DNA of 64,000 nucleotides from Nocardia niwae NBRC 108934 = DSM 45340 (lineage in GTDB: Bacteria > Actinomycetota > Actinomycetes > Mycobacteriales > Mycobacteriaceae), in contig NZ_BDCK01000021.1 in assembly GCF_001613465.1 (NCBI RefSeq), forward strand, positions 1 to 64,000, given 5' to 3'. A program made the translations under genes and the position numbers. Shown here one piece after another: positions 52,999 through 63,500 of this stretch; positions within the stretch are counted from its first letter, which is position 1; every line of letters starts with the position of its first letter. The notes under the pieces are model-generated. The model did not search any database and was not told the origin of the DNA. It saw only the letters and a program-made list of their open reading frames with translations.

Positions 52999-54231
52999 CG
53001 AGGCGGCGGTGATCGCCTCGGCATAGACCGCCACCAGGCGTTCGGTGAAGCGGGACTGCAATGTCCGGTCGGCGTGGCGGGCCAGGACGTCCCGCATGGC
53101 GTCGAGCCGGTCCGGCTGCTGCGCCAGCACGCGCAGCGCCTCGGCCAGTGCGCCGGTCGAGGAATCACGAGCCCGGAATTCCCCACCCTCGGGGACTGTT
53201 TCGGTGACGTCGGGATCGCAGTGCAGCACTGGAAGACCCACCGCGACCGCCTCGAGCAGCACCATCCCCTGCGTGTCGCACCCCGCGGACGGGAACAGCA
53301 GCACATCGTGGGAACGCATGGCCGTCAGGCACTCCGCCTGGCTCACCTCGCCGTGCAGCCGGACCCGGTCGCTCAGCCCGAGCCGGTCGATCACCGCGCG
53401 CAGGCGCGGCTCCAGCGCTCCCGCACCGTAGATGTCGAGGGTGCAGCCCGGCGCCCGGTGCACCGCCTCGACGGCGTCCAGCGGCCGTTTCTCCGCGGAG
53501 AACCTGCCGCACCAGAGCACTCGCAGCCGGGCGTCGTGCCCGCCGGTGCGCTCGGGAAGAGCGCGGACCAGGTCGTCGTCGACACCGTTGGACACCACGT
53601 GGATCGGCCGGTCCACGCCGTGCGCGGCCAGCCGCCGGGCGAAATGCCGGGTCGGCACGACGACCTGGTCCGCGGCCTGTGCCTGGGCGACCAGCGGCCG
53701 CCAGGCGTGCCGCGCGGTGCGGCTTTCCGGCAGGCGCGGCATCGTCTTGCGCAGGCCGACGAACGCACCGTGCAGCACGCGCATGGTGAGCGCGGCGAGG
53801 TAGGGGAACGGGGAATTGCGTTCGATGAACGAGTCGTCGCGACTGTGCATGGACTGCACAACCGGAAGGCCGTGGCGGCGTGCGGCGCGCAACCCGGCGA
53901 CGCCCGCGCCGTAGGTGGTCTGCGCGTGCACGACGTCGAAGCCGCGCTCGGCGAACACCGCGTCGACGAGGCGTGCGTTCCTGCGAGTGGGCAGGGCGAC
54001 CGGATAGCCGTTCACCGTCGCTCCGCCCGTGGTCGCGAGCACGACGATACCGGGGTCCGGCGGCGTGGATTCCGGTGCGGGAATGGTGAATACCGTGACC
54101 TGATGCCCCAGCCGTTCCAGGGCCGTGCGCTGCGCGCGCATCGATGTCTGGATCCCACCGAGGGTGGCGGGGTGGAAGTCCGTGAACATGGCGATGCGCA
54201 GCGCGCGGCCGCCGCCCTCCGGTTCGCTCAC
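52981..54231 (-). CDS. Glycosyltransferase family 4
   Basis: 416 residues from GTG 54231 (GTGA overlap with the upstream hydrolase stop). GT-B fold: N-terminal DFHPATLGGIQTSMRAQRTA typical of GT4 acceptor domain, C-terminal nucleotide-binding VLWCGRFSAEKRPLDAVEAV and the acidic motif GCDTQGMVLLEAVAVGLPVL (ExxxxE-like). It transfers a sugar from a nucleotide sugar to an acceptor. It is the last gene of the minus-strand PKS operon, suggesting the product is glycosylated. No signal peptide; cytosolic face. Confidence 0.92.
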   Translation of the reverse strand: MSEPEGGGRALRIAMFTDFHPATLGGIQTSMRAQRTALERLGHQVTVFTIPAPESTPPDPGIVVLATTGGATVNGYPVALPTRRNARLVDAVFAERGFDVVHAQTTYGAGVAGLRAARRHGLPVVQSMHSRDDSFIERNSPFPYLAALTMRVLHGAFVGLRKTMPRLPESRTARHAWRPLVAQAQAADQVVVPTRHFARRLAAHGVDRPIHVVSNGVDDDLVRALPERTGGHDARLRVLWCGRFSAEKRPLDAVEAVHRAPGCTLDIYGAGALEPRLRAVIDRLGLSDRVRLHGEVSQAECLTAMRSHDVLLFPSAGCDTQGMVLLEAVAVGLPVLHCDPDVTETVPEGGEFRARDSSTGALAEALRVLAQQPDRLDAMRDVLARHADRTLQSRFTERLVAVYAEAITAASSGRLP

Positions 54232-55325
54232 AAGGCGCCCTGCGCTCGGGGGGCGGGATGCCGGCAGCCGTCGAGGAATTCGAGGATGTGCCCGTACACG
54301 TCCAGGGCTGCGCCGCGACCGAGGAAGGTGTCGAGGTGACCGTAGGACGGGACCTCCACGTAGCGGACGTCCAGCTCGGGATGGCGGGCGCCGAGCACGT
54401 CGTGGCACAACTTGTTCGAATCGAGCCAGACCTCGTTGCGGCTGCCCGACAACAGCAGCACCGGGCAATCGATCCGGTCGGCGTGGTCGAGCGCGTTCTC
54501 CGGGAGCGCGCGGTAGCGGTCGTCGTTGTCGTTCCAGCGTTGCACCGCGTGCGCCAGCTCCATGCGCCGCAACTGCGGAAGCACGTGGACCGGGATGGGC
54601 CCGAACAGCTCCGCCAGGCGGTCGTGGGTGCGCGGATCGAGATGGTCGTGCACGAACAGCTCCACACCCATGCCCCAGCCGCCGTGCACCATCCGGCAGG
54701 TGGGATCGGTGCATTCGCCTTTCCGGGTGAGCATGGCGTAGAGCAGCGTCTTGCGCGACCACAGCCCGACTTTGCGGAAGTCCGACTCGACGTGGTGGAC
54801 GCGGGAGCCGAGCAGTTCGCCGCCCACGAGCACACGCATCCGCACCGAGTTGCTCACCTTGGGGGTGAGGAAGACTCCTTGGGCCACCACGCCGGCGAGG
54901 CCTGGTATCAGTCCCGCGGCCAGGCTCATCGACAGCGCCAAGGCGCCGACGCAGTGCGCGACCACGAACAGCGGGCGCTCGCCGATGCGCGCGCGGATCT
55001 GCTCGACGGCGCCGGGAAGGTCGTAGAGCGCCACGTCGTCGAAGCTGAAGCGTGGCCCGGCGGCGTTGTAGGGCAGGCGGCAGCTGCCGCGCCAATCCAG
55101 CAGCCACGGTTGGTATCCCGCGTCGAGCAGCGTGTCGACGACGTTGCGGATCTCCGGTAGCAGGAACATGTCCGAGGACACTCCGTGGCCGTGAACCAGC
55201 AGGACCGCGGGCCGGTCGGAGTCGTCGACCACGACGCGACGCAGGCCCAGCCGGATGCCGTCGGCGGCCTGGAACGGGATCTCCTCCACGGCAGGCGCGG
55301 CGCCCGGGCGGATGGGGGTGAGCAT
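54228..55325 (-). CDS. Alpha/beta hydrolase with cysteine in the nucleophile elbow
   Basis: 365 residues from ATG 55325, which overlaps the preceding stop (TGATG). HGHGVSSDMFLLPE oxyanion loop; elbow reads VVAHCVGALAL, so the nucleophile position is Cys125, not Ser. C-terminal SGSRNEVWLDSN and SYGHLDTFLG supply an Asn/acid region and the catalytic His. The same HC-elbow and GYGHLD-type motif occur in the C-terminal domain of actinobacterial GMC (cholesterol-oxidase-like) fusion proteins. A thiol nucleophile suits acyl transfer (as in PHA synthase) as well as hydrolysis. Confidence 0.88.
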   Translation of the reverse strand: MLTPIRPGAAPAVEEIPFQAADGIRLGLRRVVVDDSDRPAVLLVHGHGVSSDMFLLPEIRNVVDTLLDAGYQPWLLDWRGSCRLPYNAAGPRFSFDDVALYDLPGAVEQIRARIGERPLFVVAHCVGALALSMSLAAGLIPGLAGVVAQGVFLTPKVSNSVRMRVLVGGELLGSRVHHVESDFRKVGLWSRKTLLYAMLTRKGECTDPTCRMVHGGWGMGVELFVHDHLDPRTHDRLAELFGPIPVHVLPQLRRMELAHAVQRWNDNDDRYRALPENALDHADRIDCPVLLLSGSRNEVWLDSNKLCHDVLGARHPELDVRYVEVPSYGHLDTFLGRGAALDVYGHILEFLDGCRHPAPRAQGAL

Positions 55326-57589
55326 CAGCGCGACTCCTTCGCGTTCCGGCGCAGATCCAGCAGCTCGGTGCCCACGCGCAGCGCCGGTTCCAGCAGGCCC
55401 TTGCCGAGCTGGGATCCGAACCAGCTCAGCCACAACAGTTTCGCGGTCCGCCGCTGCCGCTCGGACAAGCGCGGATCCACGTGGATGCCGTCGATTTGAT
55501 CGCGCAGGTAGGTCTCCAGGGGGACGGCGACCTCGCCGCTGAGGCTCGCCGGTTCGCCGGTGCGGCCGAGTTCCACGGTCAGCGTGCGCGCCTGCCGCAC
55601 GACGGTGCGGCGCGCCTCGGCGTACTTGTAGCCGGACAGCCACCACGCGCCGCCCTCGGCATCCCGCAGCGACAGCCGGTAGTGCATCAGCGGATGCTTC
55701 CAGCCGTGCCGCACCGGGATGCCGTCGTGCGGGCGCACCGACAGCACTCCGGACACGGTGAGCGGTTCGTCGTGCAGCCGCGCGCAGCGAATCTCGCCGC
55801 TCACATCGACTGTGCGCCCGGCCGCCAGCTGGTGGGTGCTCGCGATGGACAGCCGCAGATTCAGCGTGCAGGACGTATCCGCGGCCGCGTCGACGGGCCC
55901 GAGCGTGCCCACCAGCGTCTCGGTGAACCACAGATAGGGTGTGTCCTCCGGCTGCGGCAGCCGCGCCAGGCCGGTGCCCGCGAGCATCTCCAGCGTCTTG
56001 CGTTGCGACTGGGCGCCGTAGCGGACCGGCTCGGGCAGGTTGTGGGCGCGCAGGAAAGCCCGGGTGCGTTCGTCGCCCGCGGCGGGAGCGGAGGCCATCG
56101 TCTCCAGCGGGTGGCGCGCGACGTGGCTCTGCAGCACCTGCGCCAGCGACTCCAGCTCCGGCACCGGCTCGGTGCGGATTCGTTCCACCACCTCGTCACA
56201 CCAGGCGGCCCAGTGCTGCACCCGCATGTCGAGGCCGATCGCCGCCGACTCGCCGAGCATCTGCTCCAGCGTGGTCGGCGTGCCGGTGAGGTGGTAGTTG
56301 TGTCCCCAGGCGCTCGGCGCGCACACTATCGCCGCCGCGACCTTGCTCACCCAATCCACCGGGGCGACATGCAGATTGCGCAACGCGGGGACGGTGCCGA
56401 ACCGCGACAGTGCCGCGATGATGCCGCTGTTGAGGTCGCGCGGATTGTGCGCGCCGGTCTCGCGGTGTCCGCCGATTCCGCCGGGGCGCAGCACCGTGAC
56501 GACGACGCCGTGTTCGCGTGCCCGCCGCATGACCGCCTCGGCGGCCCACTTCGTGCGGTCGTAGCCGATCACGAGTTTGCCGACGTTCGCCACCGGATCG
56601 TCCTCGCCCATCGCGGCGATGCCGAGCTCGTTGAACACCGCGATCGAGGAGACGTGGTGCAGCGGTTTCGGCCTGCCGGTGGCGGCCAGCCGCGCCAGGG
56701 TCAACGGGCCGAGGACGTTGCCGCTGCGCAGGGACCGGTAGCCGCGCAGGAAGTCGACCGCGGCGCCGACATTGACGATCGCGTCGACGTCCTGCGCCAG
56801 CGTGGCCCAGCGGTCTTCGGACAGGCCGAGATCCGGTTCGCGCAGATCGCCGGTCAGCACCGTCACGCGCCTGCGGACTTCCGCCGACCACGGCAGCAGG
56901 AACCGCCTCAGCGCGGCGGCCAGCCGGTCGAGGGCGGCCGCCTCGTCCTGCGCGCGGATCAGGCAGACGACATGAGCGTCGCTGCCGCGCAGCAAATCCA
57001 GCAGCAGATGACTGCCGAGGAAGCCGGTGGCGCCGGTGAGCAGGACACGACGCGGGACGACACGCTCGGGCGGGTCGGCGAAGGGGAGCCGGTGGGCGCC
57101 TGCGACATCGGACATGAGCTGCGCGAGCTGCTCGTCCACCGCGTCCGGCGCCGCCACGGTCGTGACCGGTCGCGCGGCTTCGGGATGGGCGCCCAGCCAG
57201 CGCTGGGCCAGCCTGCGCGGACGGGCGTCGGCGAACACGTCGTCCAGGTCGAGCTGCACGCCGAGCTCGCCGGCCAGCGTCGCGACCAACTGCACCGCGG
57301 CGACCGACGTGCCACCGCCGTCGAAGAAATCCGTTTCCGGCCCGACGGTCTCGGCGGTGAATCGGTTCGCCACCTGGGTGACCGCCGCGGTGAGCGAATC
57401 GAGATCCCATTCCCCGGGACGTTCGGTCGCCGCGGTCGTGGTGGGCGCCTCTCCGCCCGCGCGCGCCAGCAACGCGGCCACGTCCAGGCCGCCGCCGCGC
57501 TCGATGGCCTCGGCGAGGTCGCGCCGGTCCGCTCGCGGGGACTCGCCGTTCGCGCTGTGCACAGGAAACTCCTTGTCGGCCATGATCAT
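55325..57589 (-). CDS. Carrier protein-thioester reductase with extra C-terminal domain
   Basis: 754 residues from ATG 57589, overlapping the PKS stop (ATGA); ATG 57583 is an alternative. Residues ~35-125: carrier protein with phosphopantetheine Ser95 (DFFDGGGTSVAA). Residues ~175-480: NAD(P)H thioester reductase, LLTGATGFLGSHLLLDLL and YDRTKWAAE (Tyr/Lys). Residues ~560-750: a domain (RLSIASTHQLAAGRTVDVSG; MHYRLSLRDAEGG; WWLSGYKYAE) that I match by pattern to the middle domain of GMC-alpha/beta-hydrolase fusions. It releases a carrier-bound acyl group as aldehyde, or alcohol after a second reduction. Confidence 0.88.
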   Translation of the reverse strand: MIMADKEFPVHSANGESPRADRRDLAEAIERGGGLDVAALLARAGGEAPTTTAATERPGEWDLDSLTAAVTQVANRFTAETVGPETDFFDGGGTSVAAVQLVATLAGELGVQLDLDDVFADARPRRLAQRWLGAHPEAARPVTTVAAPDAVDEQLAQLMSDVAGAHRLPFADPPERVVPRRVLLTGATGFLGSHLLLDLLRGSDAHVVCLIRAQDEAAALDRLAAALRRFLLPWSAEVRRRVTVLTGDLREPDLGLSEDRWATLAQDVDAIVNVGAAVDFLRGYRSLRSGNVLGPLTLARLAATGRPKPLHHVSSIAVFNELGIAAMGEDDPVANVGKLVIGYDRTKWAAEAVMRRAREHGVVVTVLRPGGIGGHRETGAHNPRDLNSGIIAALSRFGTVPALRNLHVAPVDWVSKVAAAIVCAPSAWGHNYHLTGTPTTLEQMLGESAAIGLDMRVQHWAAWCDEVVERIRTEPVPELESLAQVLQSHVARHPLETMASAPAAGDERTRAFLRAHNLPEPVRYGAQSQRKTLEMLAGTGLARLPQPEDTPYLWFTETLVGTLGPVDAAADTSCTLNLRLSIASTHQLAAGRTVDVSGEIRCARLHDEPLTVSGVLSVRPHDGIPVRHGWKHPLMHYRLSLRDAEGGAWWLSGYKYAEARRTVVRQARTLTVELGRTGEPASLSGEVAVPLETYLRDQIDGIHVDPRLSERQRRTAKLLWLSWFGSQLGKGLLEPALRVGTELLDLRRNAKESR

Positions 57590-60500
57590 TGCGCCCAGGA
57601 TCGGAACGTCCGCAGGCGATCCAGCGGCACCTCGGGCTCGAGCCGTTCGGCATCGACGTCGCCGCCGCCGAGCGCCGCGGCCAACCGGCGGGCGGGCACA
57701 TTGCGGTCGGTGCGGTGGACGGTCATGCGCACCGTCGCGCAGCCCAGCGCCGCCGCGCGGTCCGCCAGCCAGCTCAGCAGGCGTTCCTCGACGCCGCGGC
57801 CGAGTGCGCGGCAGCTGAGGTGCCAGCCGAGCACCCGCAGCGCGGTCCCGTCGGCGTGCAGGCCCAGCACGGCGATGATTCCGTAGTCGCCGAACCGGTC
57901 CCGCGCCGCGGCCGTCCACACCTCGCCTTCCTCCTGCCAGTGGTCGACATCCCGCCCGCCGTCGGCGCTCATCGCGAACTGACTGGTCCGCCGGATCAAT
58001 TGGGCGGCGCGCGCCCGAGTCCGGTCGGTCAGCCGCTCGACGGTCACCTCCAGGTGCAGGCTGTCGAGGAACTGGGCGAAGTCCAGTTGCTCGCGGGCCA
58101 GGTCCCGTGCGCGTTCGTGCCGGTAGAACTCCGCCCGTTCGGCGTCCTCCGCGGTCACCGCCACCGGCGTCACCGGCCACAGCCGGGTCAGGAACGCCTC
58201 CAGTTCATCGTCCGGCGGGCAGGTCACCGCGAGGACTTCCGGCAGGCGGGAGCGCATCTTCGCGATCTCGACCGGGTTGTCGTCCAGATAGACCACGTCG
58301 TCCAGCGCGAGCCGCAGAGCCTGTGCGGCCTGCGCGAGCCGCTCGGCCTTGCCCTCCCATCCGGTGGAGACGACGGTGAAATCCGACGCGCGCAGCGGGC
58401 TGTCCGGTCGGTCCAGCACCGCGTGGACGGATTCCTCGTCGTTGTTGCTGATCAGCACGAGCAGGGTCCCCGCCGCGCGCCATTGCCGCAGCCGCCGCGC
58501 CAGCGCGAGCCGTGGTGCGTCGAAAGTGACACCCTCGGGCCCGATCTCGCCCACGACGCCGCTCCACAGCGTGTCGTCGCCGTCCACGGCGATCACCTTC
58601 GGTGCGGGCAGCAGGGCGACGCGGGCCACGGCGGCGAGCGTCAGCGCCACCGCGGCCTGGAACTCCTCGGTGAACGGCAGGTGCGCCAGCGCGTCGGTCC
58701 GCTCGTCGAAACGGTGCGCCACCCGGTGCTCGCGGGTCCAGTCGGCCTCGGTGAGGACCGCGACGCCGGGGATCTCCCGCATCCGCTCGGCGGTGAGCCG
58801 TTCCCACCGGGCCAGCCGTTCATCGAGGGCGGGCGCGGGAAGGAAACCGACGATGATCGGCACCCGGGCGCGCTCGGCCGCTTCCCGGACGGCGGCGGGA
58901 TACTGCGCGGCCAGATCGGTGAGCGAGTCGTCGGTGAGGGCGCCGAATCGCTCCAGGTCCGCCGCCCGCACCAGCACGATGCCCAGCGCGGTCGACGGCT
59001 GGACGAACACTCCCGACGGGTCGCGCAGTCCGGCCAGGACGTGGTGGTAGGGCGCTTCGAGCACGGTCGGTCCCTCCGCACCGTGGGCATGCGCGGCCGC
59101 GGCGCTGTACAGATCCGGCAGCTTGCCCAGCGCGAAGGTGGCCCCGAACGCGACGCCAGGCGGTATGTCCCGGCGCGGTGCGCGCGACAGCGGGCGCACC
59201 GGCAGCCCGGCGTGCTCGACCACCTCACCGAGCAGCGCGAGGTAGTCGTGCCCGAGACGGGTGCAGGTCGCGTCGTCGATGATGTCGGCGTTGTAGGTGA
59301 ACCAGACCTGACCGGCGTCGGCCAGCACGGCCACCATGAGATCGAGATCGGAGTACCCGGTCCCCACCGGGACGATGTCCGCGCGCCCGCTCGGCGCGGC
59401 GGCCCGCAGGTAGTTGAAGTACACCTCCACCAGCGGCGCGTTGTCCCGGTACAGGCCCTCCGCGGCGAGCGCGGCGAGCGCGTCGGAGAACCCCGCTCCT
59501 GGCACCAGCAGCCTGCGCAGGCGGTCACCGGTCCGGCGCAGTAGATCGTCGAACGACTCGCCGGGCTCGACGATCGCGGGATAGGGCACCGGCACTCCGA
59601 AATAGCCGACGGCCGTCGGCGCGTCGGCGTGGATGCGGGTGTCCACCGGGACGGCCAGCGCGAAGCGATCGGTGTCCCGCAGCCGGGCCAGCAGCGCGGT
59701 CAGCGTGCCGAGGAACAGCGCCGCGGGCGTGATGCCCAGTTCCCGGGCCCGCCGCGCCGCGTGATCCTGCAGCCCGGCCGGCAGTGGCAGCAGTACTTCT
59801 CCGGCACGGTGAGTGCGCTGCGCGGGCCGGGGCCGGGCGAGGGTGAGCTCGAGGCGGCGGCAGCCCGCGAACTCCGCGCGCCACCGGGCATCGGGCTCGG
59901 CCTGCGGCGCCTGCGCGGCGAGCATGTCGTGAATATCCTTGTTGGACAGCGTATCCGGGTACGGCGCGCCGGACAGCTCGGCGTCGATCTCCCCGGCGAC
60001 CAGCACCATCGACTGGACGTCGCACATGCCGTGGTGCGCGCCGAAGATCAGCGTCTGCTCGCCGGAATCCGACGTCAGCAGCTCGAACCGCCACAGCGGC
60101 CCCTGCGCGAGGTCGAACGGCTCGCGCATCAGCTCGCGGAACCGGGCACGCGCCACGGTGTGGTCGAGCCGGTCGACGTCCGCGCAGCGCAGCAGCGGCC
60201 CGCCCGGCCGCGACCGCACCTGCAGCCGGGTGCCGTGCTCGTCGCTGGGCACCACCGCCGTGCGCAGCGCCGCATGGCGCCCGGCGAGGCGGGCGAGGAT
60301 CGCGTCCAGTTCGGCGTGGTCGACGGCCCGGTGCAGTCGCATGGCCAGACCGCCGGTCTGGGCGGCACTCGGAATGCCTTGCTGCGCGGTGCGCAGCAGC
60401 CGCATCAGGTCCCGGGTGACGGGCAGGGAGAGGACCTCGGGAACGTCCTGCTCCGCCGCACGCACGGCGGGCTCACCGGTGTCCGTGCGAGCTGCCTCGC

Positions 60501-63500
60501 CGACGAGGTATCCGGCCAGCGCGGCCGGACTCTGATGGGCGAAGATCTCGCTCAGCGGCACCAGGATGCCGGTGTCCTCGCGCAACCGGTTGCGCAGTTC
60601 CACCGCCATCAGAGAGTCCATGCCCAGCCCTTGGAACGACCGATCCGCCGTGATGGCGTCCGCGCCGGTATGTCCCAGTACGTCGGCAGCCCGGCGCGCC
60701 ACCACGTCCACCGCGAGCGCGGTCGCTTCGGCGGGCGGCAATTCGCGCAGCCGCTGGGCGAATCGCGATCGCACCGACGGGTCGGCGGACTCGCGCTGGA
60801 CGGCGGTGCGGCGCGACGGCGGGCGGGTCAGCCCGCGCAGCAGCAGGGGAACGGACGGCGCGCGCCGCAGCGCGTCGGCGTCGATCCGCATCGGCGCCAG
60901 CACCGGTTCGTGCTGCCGCAGCGCCGCGTCGAACGCGGCCAAGCCGTCCTGCGCGCTCAGCGGGCGCATACCGGAGCGTTCCATGCGGCGGATGTCGGCC
61001 GCCGCCAGCACCTCGTGCATGTCCAGGCTCCACGGGCCCCACGCCAGCGACTGCGCGGTGCGCCCCCGCGCGACACGATGGGTGGCCAGGGCGTCGAGGT
61101 AGGCGTTTGCGGCGGCGTAGTTCGCCTGGCCGGGATTGCCGAGAACGCCCGCGACGGAAGAGAACAGCACGAAGCAGGCCAGGTCCATGTCCTCGGTCAA
61201 TTCGTGCAGGTGGTGCGCCGCGTCGACCTTCGGGCGCAGCACCGCCGCGAGCCGTTCGGGCGTGAGCGAGCCCAAGGTGCCGTCGTCGAGCACCATCGCG
61301 GCGTGCACGACGCCGCTGAGCGTGCGTCCGCGCAGCACCTCGGCCAGCGCGGCGCGATCGGCGACGTCGCAGCGGGCGAAGACCACCTCCGCTCCGAGAC
61401 CGGTCAGTTCGTCGCGCAATGCGCCCGCGCCGGGGCCGTCGGCGCCCCGGCGGCTGACGAGCAGCAGCTTCCGGACGTCATAGGCGCGCACCAGATGCCG
61501 GGCCAGCAGCGAACCGAGCCGTCCCGGCGCTCCGGTGACGAGCAGGTAGCCGTCGCCGAACTCCGGGCGGCGCGGCGCATCCCCCGTCATCGGCGGCCGC
61601 GCCAGTCGCGGGACGGACAGGGCGCCGTCACGGACCAGCACCTGCGTCGCACCCGAGGACAGCACCGTCGCGATGTCGAGGTCGGCGTCGGCGCTGTCGA
61701 CCAGCACGATGCGGTCCGGGTTCTCCGACTGCGCCACCCGGGCCAGGCCCCAGACCGCGGCTCCGGCGGTGTTCGGGACGTCCTCGCCGGGCAGCGCCAT
61801 CGCCCGGCGGGTGCGCACCACGATGGTCGCCGCCGCCAGGCGCGGATCGTCCAGTGCCGCCTGCAACGCCTCCAGCGCCTGCCGCACCGCCGCGTGCACC
61901 GCGTCGATCGAATCGCCTTCGGCGACATCGATGAGCACCGCGCCGGGCGCGGGGTGTGCGGGGCCGAGCGCCGACCAGGGCACCGCGGTGACCGGCCGGA
62001 CCGTCGCCGGTGTCGCGAGGGCCGCCCATTCCGGCCGGAACAGGGCGCGGTGCGCGGCCGACAGTGCTCCGTCGAGCAGCTGCGCCGCGGGCGCGGGCCG
62101 CAGCACCAGCGACCGCACCGATACGACCGGGCGACCGCTGGGATCGCTCGCGACGACGCGCACCCCGTCGGAGCCGTCGTGCGAGATCCGCACCCGCAGC
62201 GCCGTCGCACCGGAGGCATGCAAGCTCACCCCGGCCCAAGCGAACGGCAGCAGCGCCGAATCGCTGTCGTCCGCGTTCAGCAGCAGCGCAGCGTGGAGTG
62301 CGGAGTCCAGCAACGCGGGATGGATCTCGAACCGCGCGGCGTCGGCGTGGGCGGATTGTGGAAGCGTCACCTCCGCGAAGACATCCGCGCCGCGCCGCCA
62401 CGCCGCGCGCACCGACCGGAACATCGGCCCGTACCGATGTCCGCGCTCGGACAGCCGCGCGTACAGGTCTTCCACGTCGACGGCCGCCGCGCCCGCGGGA
62501 GGCCACACGGCGGTGTCGGCATGTGCGGCATCGGCTTCTGATGCCTGCGCCAGCACCCCGCGCGCGTGCAACGTCCACGAGGTGTCCAGATCCCGTTCCA
62601 GACGGGAGTGGATCGAGACGGGGCGGCCGCCGGTCGCGTCGGCGTCCCCGGTTACCACCTGGATCTGCACCGCGGCGTCCGCCGGAACCACCAGCGGGGC
62701 GTGCAGCACGAGTTCGCGCACGTCGCCCGCGGCCACCTCGTCACCGGCGCGGATCGCCAATTCCACCAGGCCGGTGCCCGGCAGGAGCACCGCGCCGGGG
62801 GCGGCATGCTCGGCCAGCCACGGATGGGTCCGCAGCGAGATCCGGCCGGTGAGCGTCACGCCGCCCGAATCCGGGTGCGGCACAACGGCGCCGACGAACG
62901 GATGGCCCGCGGACTGCAACCCGAGCGCCGCGGCGTCCTCGGACGCCGATTCGGTCCAGAACCGCCGCCGGTCGAAGGCGTAGGTGGGCAGGTCGACGCC
63001 GCCGCGTGTGGGCACCAGGCGCGACCAGTCGAGGTCGCGGCCCGCCACCCAGAGCGCGGCCTGGGCGCGGGCCAGGCTGCGCGGCCCGTCCTGTTCGCGC
63101 ACCAGCGAACCGACCGCGACCACTTCGCGACCGGTCTGTTCCGCGACGGCCCGCACGGCGGTGGTCAGCAGCGGATGCACGCCCAGTTCGACGAAATACC
63201 GGAACCCGTCGCCGATCATGCGCTCGATCGTGTCGGCGAACCGGACCGGTTCGCGGGCGTTGCGATACCAGTAGCCGCCGTCGGCGGAGTCGTCCGTCAG
63301 TTGCTCGCCCAGCACGGTGGAATACCACGCGACGGCCGGAGCCGCGGCGCTCAACCCGGCGAGCTCGTCCAGCAATCGCTCGCGGATCGGTTCCAGCAGA
63401 GCCGAATGTCCCGCCAGCGCCGGTCCCGCGGCCAGCACCCGCACCTCGACCTGGTCGTCCTCCAATTCCCGCACCAGTGCCTCGACCGCGTCGCGGGCCC

